Shown here: positions 51,461 to 60,357 of the stretch, one piece after another
Layout: each line of letters starts with the position of its first letter
How positions within the stretch are numbered: the stretch's first letter is position 1
Source: Acidicapsa dinghuensis
GTDB taxonomy: Bacteria; Acidobacteriota; Terriglobia; Terriglobales; Acidobacteriaceae
Assembly: GCF_025685685.1 (NCBI RefSeq)
Contig: NZ_JAGSYH010000004.1
Coordinates: forward strand, 558,001-622,000
Reading direction: 5' to 3'
Length of the DNA: 64,000 nt
The notes under the pieces: generated by a model
The model's database searches: none
Seen by the model: the letters and a program-made list of their open reading frames with translations, nothing else
What the model was told of the DNA's origin: nothing
Program-made: the position numbers and the translations under genes

Positions 51461-54129
51461 TGATGACGCTGCGAGGAGCGTGGAGGCGTCTTTGCACGGC
51501 GCTCGGCGCCAAGGATCGGGACGGCGATGTTGGAGATGAACTGGATAGTCTCTTGCAAATGCACATCGACGATCTGCGACGTACAGGAGTAACCGAGGAA
51601 GAGGCTCGACGCAGAGCCCTGATCGAACTGGGAGGCATGGAACAGGTTCGACAGGTGGTTCGAGACCGGCGTGGTTTACCTTCCCTAGAAGGATGGGCAC
51701 GCGACGTGAAGTACGCCATGCGTACGCTAATGAGAACGCCCGGTTTCAGCCTCGTCGCGATCCTGGTCATGGCGCTTGGAATAGGAACCAGCGTTGCCCT
51801 GTTTACTGTTGTGCGCTCTGTGCTCCTTCGCCCCCTGCCCTTTCCACGTCCTGATCGCTTGGTCACGCTGTACAGTCACGACGAGCGATCGCAGCCCGGC
51901 ACCGGTAATTTAACAGCTCCGGGAGATTTCTACGACTGGGAGAAGGTCTCGCACGGCTATGAGCAGATGGCGATCTGGAGATGGAGTGGGTACAACATGT
52001 CCAGCAACGGTGGGGACCTTCCTGAGTTCCTCAACGCAGGCACCTGTTCGTGGAATCTGTTTGCGACGCTTGGCGTCAATCCAGCGCTGGGCCGATTGTC
52101 AACGCCGACAGACGACCAGATTGGTGCGGAACCGACCGTGATCCTGTCCTGGAGCTTCTTCAAACGACGGTTTAACGGTGATCCGGGAATTCTCGGCAGA
52201 ACGATTCGCCTGAACAGCCGAATGTACACCGTGATCGGAGTACTGCCGGAGTGGTTTCAATATCCCGATCCGAAGATTCAACTATGGGTTCCGTGGCAAG
52301 TCGATGTAACCACGGACCAGGTTCTGACCCACTTCAACCACATCTTTCATGTCGTGGCGCGACTCAAAGATGGCGCTTCCGCTTTTGCGGCCCTTCAGGA
52401 AGTCAGCGCCGTCGAGCAGCAGCTCTATACGCGATTACGCGGATCAGGGCCGATGGAGCAAGACGTCGTCGCAATACCACTGCTTGAAGATGTCGTGGGC
52501 GATGTGAAGACCCCACTCTACGTGTTGCTGGCGGCGGTAGTCTGCTTACTGTCAATTGCGTGTCTCAACCTCTCGAACTTGCTTGTGGCGCGGTCAGCTG
52601 CACGCAGGCGTGAAATGGCCATTCGCAGCGCATTAGGAAGCAGCCGTCTTTCTATGATCCGACAACAATTGACGGAGAGCCTCTTGATTTGCCTCGCTGG
52701 CGGAGGTCTCGGCGTGCTGCTTGCAGTGGGTGCAACAAGGTGGTTAGTAGGGCACTGGACCGAGCTACCACGCGCCTACGATGTCCGTCCCGACGGGCTT
52801 GCCGTCAGCTTCGCGTTGGCGATCACATTGCTGGCTGGAATTCTAGCTGGCCTGCTACCAGCGATTTCGTCGACCGGCGGTCCTATCCTGGCGGCTTTGC
52901 AGGATGGTTCGCGAGGTGTTGGAGGAAATGCAGCGCGCGTTTCGCTACGCCGAGCCCTGCTGACTGCGGAAGTGGCACTGACTGTCGTTCTGCTCATCGC
53001 CGCCGGACTGCTGTTCAAGAGCTTTGTGCGGCTACGAACGGTCGATCTCGGCTGCACGACGAAGCACGTGTTGACTATGACGTATTTTCTGCGCGGAGAG
53101 AAGTATTCGAAGCCGGAACAGATTGTCGACTTCGATACGCAGTTGCTGGATAAAGTGCGGCATCTGCCAGGTGTCGAAGCCGCCGGACTGACGAATGTGG
53201 TCCCGGGCGGTGGATACTACGGCGATCATGAGGTCTGGATTCCCGAGCATCCTGCGGAGGCAACCGGAGTCCATCGGTTTGCAGCGTACCGCACTGCGGA
53301 TCCGGGCTATTTTTCCGCAATGCAGATTCGTCTGGTCCGTGGACGGTTCTTTTCCGACGATGAGCGCATGGAGCGGGACAAATTCGTGATTGTGAACGAG
53401 GAATTGGTGAGGCAGTACTTTCCGGGCGACGAAAATCCAATCGGAAAACATCTGCGTGTCGAGTGGAGGACGCCGGAAGGCGAGAGCTACGAGATTGTCG
53501 GTGTCGTCGGCAATACGATCTACGAGATTGGCAAGCCGGTTCGCCCAATGATGTGGTTTCCGATTCTTTCGGGCATCCCAGGAAATTCAGGCGACTCAGT
53601 GCTGGTGGTGCGCTCGGCGCGAGATGTATTGCCGCTCGGAGTTCCCATTCAAAGGCTCATCGCGTCACTCGACCGAAATCTTCCTGTCAAGAATGTTCTT
53701 ACCATGGATCAAATCGTCGGGGAGTCGACGGCGAATTCGAGTTTCAGCGCGACCCTGGTATTGAGCTTTGCGGCACTGTCTTTGTTGCTGGCGGCGGTGG
53801 GCCTCTACGGCGTGCTTGCCTATCTGGTGACCCAGCGTACCGTGGAGATCGGTATCCGTATGGCTTTGGGAGCAAAACGCGAAGGAGTATTGCGGCTCAT
53901 GCTCTTGGACGGCCTGCGACCTGCGGCGCTCGGTCTCGTCCTCGGCGTCGCAGCCAGTTTGGGCGTGACGCGTCTTATCAGCTCCGTGCTTTACGGAACA
54001 AGCCCGCTCGACCCCGCGGTATATCTCTCGGTTATCGCAACCCTGCTGCTTTCCGCAACGTTCGCCTGCCTCCTTCCAGCTTGGAAAGCCGCCAGGATCG
54101 ACCCGATTTGCGCCCTGCGCACCGAGTAG
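51460..54129 (+). CDS. Duplicated FtsX-like permease (ADOP family)
   Basis: An 889-residue membrane protein. A cytoplasmic N-terminus (EELDSLLQMHIDDL-like start) leads to MRTLMRTPGFSLVAILVMALGIGTSVALF, the first MacB/FtsX-type helix. A large periplasmic domain, three helices, a second periplasmic domain and three more helices follow, ending KAARIDPICALRTE. This is the duplicated ABC permease without its own ATPase that is expanded in Acidobacteriota (ADOP). It probably exports or extracts peptides or lipids with an ATPase encoded elsewhere. It follows padR directly, with GGAGG ahead of the ATG. Confidence 0.93.
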   Translation: MMTLRGAWRRLCTALGAKDRDGDVGDELDSLLQMHIDDLRRTGVTEEEARRRALIELGGMEQVRQVVRDRRGLPSLEGWARDVKYAMRTLMRTPGFSLVAILVMALGIGTSVALFTVVRSVLLRPLPFPRPDRLVTLYSHDERSQPGTGNLTAPGDFYDWEKVSHGYEQMAIWRWSGYNMSSNGGDLPEFLNAGTCSWNLFATLGVNPALGRLSTPTDDQIGAEPTVILSWSFFKRRFNGDPGILGRTIRLNSRMYTVIGVLPEWFQYPDPKIQLWVPWQVDVTTDQVLTHFNHIFHVVARLKDGASAFAALQEVSAVEQQLYTRLRGSGPMEQDVVAIPLLEDVVGDVKTPLYVLLAAVVCLLSIACLNLSNLLVARSAARRREMAIRSALGSSRLSMIRQQLTESLLICLAGGGLGVLLAVGATRWLVGHWTELPRAYDVRPDGLAVSFALAITLLAGILAGLLPAISSTGGPILAALQDGSRGVGGNAARVSLRRALLTAEVALTVVLLIAAGLLFKSFVRLRTVDLGCTTKHVLTMTYFLRGEKYSKPEQIVDFDTQLLDKVRHLPGVEAAGLTNVVPGGGYYGDHEVWIPEHPAEATGVHRFAAYRTADPGYFSAMQIRLVRGRFFSDDERMERDKFVIVNEELVRQYFPGDENPIGKHLRVEWRTPEGESYEIVGVVGNTIYEIGKPVRPMMWFPILSGIPGNSGDSVLVVRSARDVLPLGVPIQRLIASLDRNLPVKNVLTMDQIVGESTANSSFSATLVLSFAALSLLLAAVGLYGVLAYLVTQRTVEIGIRMALGAKREGVLRLMLLDGLRPAALGLVLGVAASLGVTRLISSVLYGTSPLDPAVYLSVIATLLLSATFACLLPAWKAARIDPICALRTE

Positions 54130-54227
54130 AGAGAGGAAATCAATGGTTGGATTCGAATGCCCGCTCGGCGCGCGTTAGCCGCGACGCTGGAGTATTGAAT
54201 CGATCCCTGCTCCGAAGAAAGGGCCAT

Positions 54228-54449
54228 ATGCCTCACAAACGGCCGCCGAAGTCACGCACAGTCCTCGACGAGCTTCGTGCGCTCGAGCATACTCCACCGA
54301 AGAAGGCCAATCGCCTGATCGCGAGGCACCTCCAATGCGAAGAATCCATCAGGCTCTCCCATGCCGTCGCCGAAGCGGCACGAAGGTCCCTAGCCAAGTC
54401 AGCCTCAATCCTGACAGCTCCAACCGAGCTACTCCCTCCTCTGGCCTGA
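54228..54449 (+). CDS. Small basic protein coupled to PRTRC protein F
   Basis: A 73-residue basic helical protein (MPHKRPPKSRTVLDELRALE at the start). AAAGGG lies four bases before the ATG at 54228. Its TGA overlaps the ATG of the next gene (TGATG), which is strong evidence that it is translated. Positive charge may suit nucleic acid binding. No family recognised. Confidence 0.62.
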   Translation: MPHKRPPKSRTVLDELRALEHTPPKKANRLIARHLQCEESIRLSHAVAEAARRSLAKSASILTAPTELLPPLA

Positions 54450-55462
54450 TGCTTCTCGGAGTTGGCTCGGGCGAGACGCTGCCAGCTCTCGGCTCCGTGC
54501 CCTCGACATATCAAATCGAAACAAACGGAGAGCTTCTTTACCGCTTGTGCGTTGCGCTTGTAGAGCGGAAGCTTGTCGACGAACAGTTGTGGCTCGCATC
54601 TGGAAAGATTCCTGTCGTCTTCGCGCGCAACGCAATCGACAAAATGATCGAACAACTTTGCGGCGACATTTTCAAGGACAACCTTGAATACGCCTGTGAG
54701 ATCCGAGATCACTTCGGGGATGGCTACCATCGTGGTGAGAGCGTCGGCACCGGCAAACTCGTGGCGCAATTCGACCTACAGACGGCCGGCTTTCTCATCA
54801 TCGGCGCGGCAATGCAGGAACTCGATAACCAGGACCCGTGCCTCGGTGCGGCCTTCTACCTTGTCCTTGGCCGCGCCTTGCGGCGATGGATGCCCATCTA
54901 CGACCATTTTGCTGCCGAGTGGTACAACGAGCGGCTTCACGAAATGATGGAGGAGGACGACCCCGAAAGCCGCGACAATTACGAGTTCCCACCGGTGGAG
55001 GAAGCAACTCCGCCTTCAGTGAAAATCGTCGATCAGTGGGACATTCGGGCGGCCCGCAGGCTCTTGCGACAACACCTGAAGGGTGCCCATGGCGCCTGGA
55101 TCGAGAAGCTCTTTAACGTCATGCGTCTGTCGCGCCTCAGGAGCGACGCTGTCCGTCTCGAGCAGGAGTATGACGACCTGCCCGTTCCCAGTGTCCTGAT
55201 CGTCTTTCGAGACAACGACGCGATCCACGCGTGCTGGGATTACGAAGCGGAGCACTACAACGAGGCCAGCAACGAACCGGCGTGCACGGTAGCGTTCCGT
55301 CCAGACCATCCGGAGGAGTTCGATGCCGCGCTGCGCACCATGCACATCTTTCTCAGACTGAACATGGAACTCGCCGGGCTGGTCAACCTGCTAAACGACT
55401 GGGAGAAGCAACATGCACGTGAGCCTAGAGATCGGACAGAACCGGCACTTCGAGCTGCGTGA
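54449..55462 (+). CDS. PRTRC system protein F candidate
   Basis: A 337-residue soluble protein. I set the start at ATG 54449, which overlaps the preceding stop as TGATG; the longer frame runs through the previous gene. Features include an N-terminal LPALGSVPSTYQIETNGELL, a DDP-type acidic region near residue 170, and a C-terminal FRPDHPEEFDAALRTMHIFLRLNMEL helix. PRTRC-F proteins are of this length and sit between C and B in the cassette. The identification rests mostly on position and length. It overlaps the E2-like gene by 50 bases. Confidence 0.55.
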   Translation: MLLGVGSGETLPALGSVPSTYQIETNGELLYRLCVALVERKLVDEQLWLASGKIPVVFARNAIDKMIEQLCGDIFKDNLEYACEIRDHFGDGYHRGESVGTGKLVAQFDLQTAGFLIIGAAMQELDNQDPCLGAAFYLVLGRALRRWMPIYDHFAAEWYNERLHEMMEEDDPESRDNYEFPPVEEATPPSVKIVDQWDIRAARRLLRQHLKGAHGAWIEKLFNVMRLSRLRSDAVRLEQEYDDLPVPSVLIVFRDNDAIHACWDYEAEHYNEASNEPACTVAFRPDHPEEFDAALRTMHIFLRLNMELAGLVNLLNDWEKQHAREPRDRTEPALRAA

Positions 55463-56150
55463 AGCTCTCCTGATCTACCACTCAACGGACCGTCACTACT
55501 GGGAGATGGGGAACACGTTTGTGACTCACCATCCAGTGGCGACAAAGGGCACGAAGAAGCCGGAGTTGGGGCCAGCGAATCCGCTAACTGTCGACTTTCT
55601 GCAGTCGCTGCTCCACTCGCTCGGTGGCCAAATCCCCATCGAGTTCCTCCCCGACAACGTGATGGCACGTACCGATCGAACGATCGCCTGGTGGACGCCG
55701 GCGCAGATACGGCCGATGTTCTTTGGCGACACGCAGGGGGATCTTCAAGGGATCAACGGCCGCAACTTTCCGCAGCCGGCGCTGATATGGCTGACCCAGG
55801 ATAGTTCGCTTTTCGTGCGGGCGCTCAAGGAGAACCGCCGCCCCTCCGCGGCAAGCGGGCTCTCGGTTGCCCCCTACTGGAATCTCTATGAAAGCGGCAG
55901 CGTGTGCATCGGATCGATGCGCGCTCCAAAGGTCTCAACCGTCGCTTCTATCGGGCAATGGGAGAAGAGCTTCTATGAGAGCGAGTTCACGCACGGCAAC
56001 GTAGGACGCGTAACACGTCATGCGGGCGGTTTTGAGGGACTGTGGAAAGAATTGGCGGACAAAGATGCGTTCCCGGTGGAGCAACTGATTGAACTCCCGG
56101 AAACAGCTGAGGAGTTTCTTCAACAAAAGAGGCGCAGCAATGATTATTGA
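55413..56150 (+). CDS. PRTRC system protein B (E2-like)
   Basis: A 245-residue protein. The N-terminal part is beta-rich (REALLIYHSTDRHYWEMGN); the centre contains IRPMFFGDTQGDLQGINGRNFPQPAL, and then YWNLYESGSVCIGSM, where C165 sits at the position of the proposed E2 catalytic cysteine of the prokaryotic E2-D family. E2-like enzymes take the ubiquitin-like protein from E1 and pass it to a target. It overlaps the neighbouring F and ThiF genes, so the three are tightly coupled. Confidence 0.8.
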   Translation: MHVSLEIGQNRHFELREALLIYHSTDRHYWEMGNTFVTHHPVATKGTKKPELGPANPLTVDFLQSLLHSLGGQIPIEFLPDNVMARTDRTIAWWTPAQIRPMFFGDTQGDLQGINGRNFPQPALIWLTQDSSLFVRALKENRRPSAASGLSVAPYWNLYESGSVCIGSMRAPKVSTVASIGQWEKSFYESEFTHGNVGRVTRHAGGFEGLWKELADKDAFPVEQLIELPETAEEFLQQKRRSNDY

Positions 56151-56964
56151 ACACGCTCTTGCCGAATCGCTGCGCAAGTCTTCGCAACCGATCAGCCTTC
56201 TCGTCATTGGCGCCGGAGGGAACGGCAGCGCCGTTTTCCTTCATCTCCCTTATCTGCACCAAGCCCTGCGCGTGTGGGGACATGCGGGCCTGAGCGTGAC
56301 GCTTGCCGACGGCGACATGGTGTCAGAAACCAATTGTGTCCGTCAGCCATTTGCCAGCTCAGACATCGGGCTAAACAAAGCGATTGTGCTGGTGAATCGC
56401 GTGAACCTCTTCTGGGGCCTCACCTGGCAAGCCTTTCCCCACCACTTTCGCAAGGATTCGTTGAAGGACCATACTGCCCAGCCGCAACTGGTGATCAGCT
56501 GCGTCGACACACGCGCCGCCCGCGAAACGATCGCGCACGTCCTAACCAGATCTGGGAGCCACATCACCTATTGGCTCGACCTCGGGAACAATGCGGCCAG
56601 CGGTCAATTCGTTCTCGGCCAGCCCGCGAACGGCCGCAATCGTCGCATTGGATCACGATTGCGTACCGTCGTTGAGCTTTACCCCGAGATCGCTGCTCCC
56701 CAGATTGGAGAAGATCCACTGCCCAGTTGCAGCGCGGCCGAGGCGTTAGAGCGCCAGGAGCCTTACATCAACCATGTGTTGGCAACCAGCGCTCTAGCAA
56801 TGCTGGCGCGACTCTTCCGTTACGGAGCCATCGCGCACCACGGCGCGTTCTACAACGCGGCCACGGGCCGTATGAGCACGATTCCTGTAGACCCCGGTCT
56901 CTGGAAAACAATCCGGAGACGGTCTCGAAGACTCCTCCAGTCCGCGAAGAAGCGAGCCGCATAG
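56140..56964 (+). CDS. PRTRC system ThiF-like protein (E1-like)
   Basis: A 274-residue protein starting MIIEHALAE at 56140, after AAGAGG; the longer frame runs through the E2-like gene. The ThiF/E1 nucleotide-binding loop GAGGNGS is at 24-30, followed by VTLADGDMVSETNCVRQPF, QPQLVISCVDTRAAR and YWLDLGNN. A conserved cysteine, C197 in PSCSAAE, is the likely thioester residue. E1-like enzymes adenylate the C-terminus of a ubiquitin-like protein. It overlaps the E2-like gene by 11 bases. Confidence 0.85.
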   Translation: MIIEHALAESLRKSSQPISLLVIGAGGNGSAVFLHLPYLHQALRVWGHAGLSVTLADGDMVSETNCVRQPFASSDIGLNKAIVLVNRVNLFWGLTWQAFPHHFRKDSLKDHTAQPQLVISCVDTRAARETIAHVLTRSGSHITYWLDLGNNAASGQFVLGQPANGRNRRIGSRLRTVVELYPEIAAPQIGEDPLPSCSAAEALERQEPYINHVLATSALAMLARLFRYGAIAHHGAFYNAATGRMSTIPVDPGLWKTIRRRSRRLLQSAKKRAA

Positions 56965-57029
56965 CGGGGCCGCCTCCTCACCCAGGAGACAACACCACTT
57001 CACAATTCCATTCACAGGAAGGTAGAACC

Positions 57030-57617
57030 ATGTTCAAGGAACTGGCTCCTCTGCTTCAGCAGCGCTCCCTCGTCATTCTGGCCAATCCACTCGAAGGCGA
57101 TGTCATTCGCGTGATCGTCATGCCCAAGAGGCTCAACGATAGCGAGAACGCTGCGCTTTCCACTCCAGTCAGCGTCACTGGGACGCCGGCGGAACTCGAC
57201 GAGCAGTTGCCATCCACATTGACGCAATTTGTCGGAGCACACCTCGACCTCAAGAACACCCTTGAGATCGCCAAAGAAGAGATGGCCGAAGCAGCCAAGG
57301 CTGCGCGGCAGGGAGCGAAGGCCAAGACGGCTTCGAAACCGGAGACCTCCGGATCGCCGGGAGCAAAGACCGCCGAGACGAAGCCAGCAAAGGAGGCTGT
57401 GAAGCCTGAGCAGCCGAAGAAACCGGCGATACCGACGACTGCCAACCTGTTCGATTTTGGTGCGGCGCCAACGGCTGCGTCAGTTGCTGCTGCGCCTGCC
57501 ACCACGTCCGCTGCCGCTCCGGTCGAATCGAGCGACGACGCGCAAGACGACGAAGAGATTCTGGCTGAGATTGCGGAGAACGAACCGTCGGACGACGAGC
57601 TTGATCCCGCCGCCTAA
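57030..57617 (+). CDS. PRTRC system protein E
   Basis: A 195-residue protein. Residues 1-60 form a compact domain (MFKELAPLLQQRSLVILANP, VIRVIVMPKRL) with the PRTRC-E pattern. A helical segment follows, then an Ala/Lys/Pro-rich and finally acidic disordered tail (EEILAEIAENEPSDDELDPA). CAGGAAGG lies seven bases before the ATG. It belongs to the cassette with C, F, B and ThiF; its biochemical role in the family is unknown. Confidence 0.8.
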   Translation: MFKELAPLLQQRSLVILANPLEGDVIRVIVMPKRLNDSENAALSTPVSVTGTPAELDEQLPSTLTQFVGAHLDLKNTLEIAKEEMAEAAKAARQGAKAKTASKPETSGSPGAKTAETKPAKEAVKPEQPKKPAIPTTANLFDFGAAPTAASVAAAPATTSAAAPVESSDDAQDDEEILAEIAENEPSDDELDPAA

Positions 57618-57709
57618 TCTAAAGCAGCCGCAGGTGTGGAGCGTCCCCGTCAGGCCTGCGCCCTCATCCTCTTCCCGAACTAATCTCAAGCCGCACCGCG
57701 GAGGTTCTC

Positions 57710-58546
57710 ATGCGCCTTGCTACGCACGCGGAGAATCCCGCGGAATTCGACGTCAACCGGTTTGTTCTTGAGCACGGACGGATGCCGTTTTTGAGCGACC
57801 CGATCCCACCCTGGAGCTATCGAGGCTGGCTCCTGTTTCAAGTTCAATTCGCCGATGCACATCCCGGAGCGCCTGGACGGTGGATTCACTACCTGCGCAC
57901 CTTCGAGGCAGGACGCCTGCTCGACGAACCTATCCCGCGCATCGAGTTCAGCTCGATGCCTTTCCCAGCCGGGCTGAAGATGATCGAAAAATGCGTCGAG
58001 CTGTTGTCCTATCGCGACTCATCCTGGACCGCATTTGAGAAGTTCGTTGCATGGCTGGCGTGGGGGCTCTCCGTCTCAAAGGTCATGCCCGAGATCGAGC
58101 AAGCTACCTCGGAGGCTCTCTATCGCACTTTCAATTTCGAGCCTCTGATCCTCCACCCACATGACTACCTGGGCCACTATCTTGCCGAGCGGAGAAGCAA
58201 GGGGTGGAACCCCAACGCGTACTATCCGACGCCGCACTCTCTGTGCGATGCGATGGCGATGATGGTGTTCGAAGGCGGAGAGACGCCTCGTAGTGATCCC
58301 CGCCTCCGGCTGGTACAGGAACCGGCGGTTGGAACTGGCAGGATGCTGCTCTCCGCCAGCAATTACTCGTATCGCCTCTTCGGGATGGACATCGACAGAC
58401 TTGTCGTGAGTATTTGCCTTTGCAACGGAGCCTTCTACGCGCCCTGGCTGTCTTTCCCGTTTCCGGAAAAGATCCTCGACGCTTCGAGGGCTCCCTCTGG
58501 GGAGTTGGAGACGCAAGATCGCGGAACTCTCCCGAGAGCAGCATGA
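57710..58546 (+). CDS. N6-adenine methyltransferase-like protein without a visible catalytic motif
   Basis: A 278-residue protein. A helical N-terminal part and AFEKFVAWLAWGLS lead to YYPTPHSLCDAMAMMVF, the HsdM-like entry helix, then motif I EPAVGTGRMLL (E204 to L214) and acidic FGMDIDRLVV. The catalytic NPPF/Y motif expected some 50 residues later is absent; the protein ends soon after with FPFPEKIL. It is either a non-catalytic SAM-binding protein or a methyltransferase using another protein for catalysis. GGAGG precedes the ATG. It sits after PRTRC E. Confidence 0.6.
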   Translation: MRLATHAENPAEFDVNRFVLEHGRMPFLSDPIPPWSYRGWLLFQVQFADAHPGAPGRWIHYLRTFEAGRLLDEPIPRIEFSSMPFPAGLKMIEKCVELLSYRDSSWTAFEKFVAWLAWGLSVSKVMPEIEQATSEALYRTFNFEPLILHPHDYLGHYLAERRSKGWNPNAYYPTPHSLCDAMAMMVFEGGETPRSDPRLRLVQEPAVGTGRMLLSASNYSYRLFGMDIDRLVVSICLCNGAFYAPWLSFPFPEKILDASRAPSGELETQDRGTLPRAA

Positions 58547-58587
58547 GAAGGATCGGCGGCGGAACACTTCATAAACGGAGGCATACG

Positions 58588-59016
58588 ATGGCCGATTGGT
58601 GCGGTACTGCACGCAGCAACTATTTTCAAGTTCGGGATGAAATCGCCTTTCGCGCATGGGCCGAGAAACGCAACCTGCAGGTGTTTGAAGCACCCCGCAC
58701 CACAGAATCACCTGCTCTCCTTGGGATTTACTCAGAAGACGAGTATGGAGGGTGGCCCTCCTCAGATGTTGAACTCGAGGAAGAAACAGGCGACGGCTCA
58801 ATCGATCTCTATGCAGAGCTGGCTCGTCATCTCACCGAGGAGCAGATCGCGGTGCTCATGGAGATCGGTGCAGAGAAGCACCGTTATCTGACAGGAATCG
58901 CCGTCGCCGTCGATCATACGGGCAGAACGGTCGAAGTCACGCTCGACGACGTCTACCAGCGCGCCGCAACTGAGTTTCAGTCCGATGTACATCGGATCAC
59001 TCGTTGCAGCTACTGA
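58588..59016 (+). CDS. Conserved hypothetical protein
   Basis: A 142-residue acidic, soluble protein with GGAG seven bases before ATG. The opening MADWCGTARSNYF and DEIAFRAWAE resemble a small family found on plasmids and conjugative elements, but no function is assigned. The C-terminal half is helical (LARHLTEEQIAVLMEIGAEK) followed by beta sequence. It lies between the methyltransferase-like gene and dnaN. Confidence 0.6.
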   Translation: MADWCGTARSNYFQVRDEIAFRAWAEKRNLQVFEAPRTTESPALLGIYSEDEYGGWPSSDVELEEETGDGSIDLYAELARHLTEEQIAVLMEIGAEKHRYLTGIAVAVDHTGRTVEVTLDDVYQRAATEFQSDVHRITRCSY

Positions 59017-59171
59017 AGCTCAGAGGCTGTACGGTCAGCGCTTAGCCACTTCCGATCAACAACCATCCAAAACGGTCAATCATTGTCCAATCTTCGCGCC
59101 GGCACGGCGGGAGCCCGCGCGGCGTGGATGAGCTGTGCTCGTCCCGCCACCATCGAAAGGAAAGCACGCAA

Positions 59172-60332
59172 ATGGCTTCTTCGAACACTACACCTAAGAC
59201 CGACACACCGCTCATGGAAGTGAGCGTCGACCGCAACAATCTCCTCGCTGAGGTTACGATCGCAGCGCGCATCAGCGAGACCAAGACCACGCAGCCGATC
59301 CTTACGCACTTGCTGCTCGAAGCGAGCGCAGACGGCAGGCTCTCGATCAGCACCACTGATCTGACGCGCTCGCTGAAGACAGAATGCCCGGCGCAGATCA
59401 AGGTTACAGGTACCGCGGCCGTGCCCGCGCAGCAATTCCTGGATTACTTGAAACTGCTGCCCAGTGGCCCCGTTCATTTCAAGGTTCTGGCGAATTCCCA
59501 TCTCCAGGTGAACGCCGGCAGTTCACGTACACGTATGCCGGGACGCGCGCCCTCCGAGTTTCCGAAGATGCCCTCCCCGTCAGGGCACGCTATCGGTCTC
59601 AATTGCCGCGTACTGCGGACGCTCGTGCGTCAGAGTCTTTTCGCGGTCTCGACCGGCGAAGATCGCTACCTGTTGAGGGCTGCCCAATTGCTTTTGCGTC
59701 CTGACCGCGCAGGCATGGTCGCGACCGATGGGCATAGACTGTCGTTCGTCGTGGTTCCGGAAGAGGGCATTCCAGTCGAAAACGTCCAGAAATCGCTGAT
59801 CCCGCGCGAGTGTCTCACCGATTTGCTCGCCCTGCTGTCGGCGACGAAGGAAGAGAAGCTGCAATTCAGCGAGGATGAGGCCAACCTCTTCTTCCGCATT
59901 GGCTCGCGCCAGTTAAGTGCTCGAAAGCTCGTAGGGCAGTTTCCGAACTACGAGGGCGTCATGCCGAAAGACCTCCCCAACTCGACGGTGGTTCGGTCGG
60001 CCGACCTGTTGACCTCCATTCAGCGTGTGCTCGAGTTCGCGGATGCTCGCTCGAACGGGGTGAGACTTCACCTCGCCGAGAACACGCTCACCATCAGTTC
60101 CTCGACCCCGGAGCTTGGCGAATCGGAAGAGACGCTGGCTGTGAGCTACAGCAGCGAGCCGCTCACTGTGGGGTTCAACGGCAGCTATCTGGTGGAGTTC
60201 CTCCGCACCATCGGAGAGAAGGGGGCGATGCGACTCTCATTCAAGGATGGGAACACCGCGGGGATGCTTGTTCCAGAGAGCATGAACCTCGAGTACCAGC
60301 AGCGCTACGTCGTCATGCCGATGCGGACCTAG
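59172..60332 (+). CDS. dnaN: DNA polymerase III beta subunit (sliding clamp), element-borne
   Basis: A 386-residue clamp with the three repeated beta-clamp domains. Landmarks are VSVDRNNLLAEVTIAARISETK (start), LLEASADGRLSISTTDLTRSL, then TDGHRLSFVVVPEEG and the final VVMPMRT, which matches the usual clamp ending (xxMPMRx). GAAAGGAAAG precedes the ATG at 59172. A chromosome normally has its own dnaN, so this extra clamp is likely recruited by element replication. It may bind the clamp-binding peptides of element proteins. Confidence 0.92.
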   Translation: MASSNTTPKTDTPLMEVSVDRNNLLAEVTIAARISETKTTQPILTHLLLEASADGRLSISTTDLTRSLKTECPAQIKVTGTAAVPAQQFLDYLKLLPSGPVHFKVLANSHLQVNAGSSRTRMPGRAPSEFPKMPSPSGHAIGLNCRVLRTLVRQSLFAVSTGEDRYLLRAAQLLLRPDRAGMVATDGHRLSFVVVPEEGIPVENVQKSLIPRECLTDLLALLSATKEEKLQFSEDEANLFFRIGSRQLSARKLVGQFPNYEGVMPKDLPNSTVVRSADLLTSIQRVLEFADARSNGVRLHLAENTLTISSSTPELGESEETLAVSYSSEPLTVGFNGSYLVEFLRTIGEKGAMRLSFKDGNTAGMLVPESMNLEYQQRYVVMPMRT

Positions 60333-60357
60333 ACGACCCCACGCTCGATCATGACAA

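Noticed and set aside
53463-54449. Long 328-residue frame over the permease end
   Set aside because: Most of it is a shadow of the permease gene; only its last 73 codons from 54228 have a good start and coupling.
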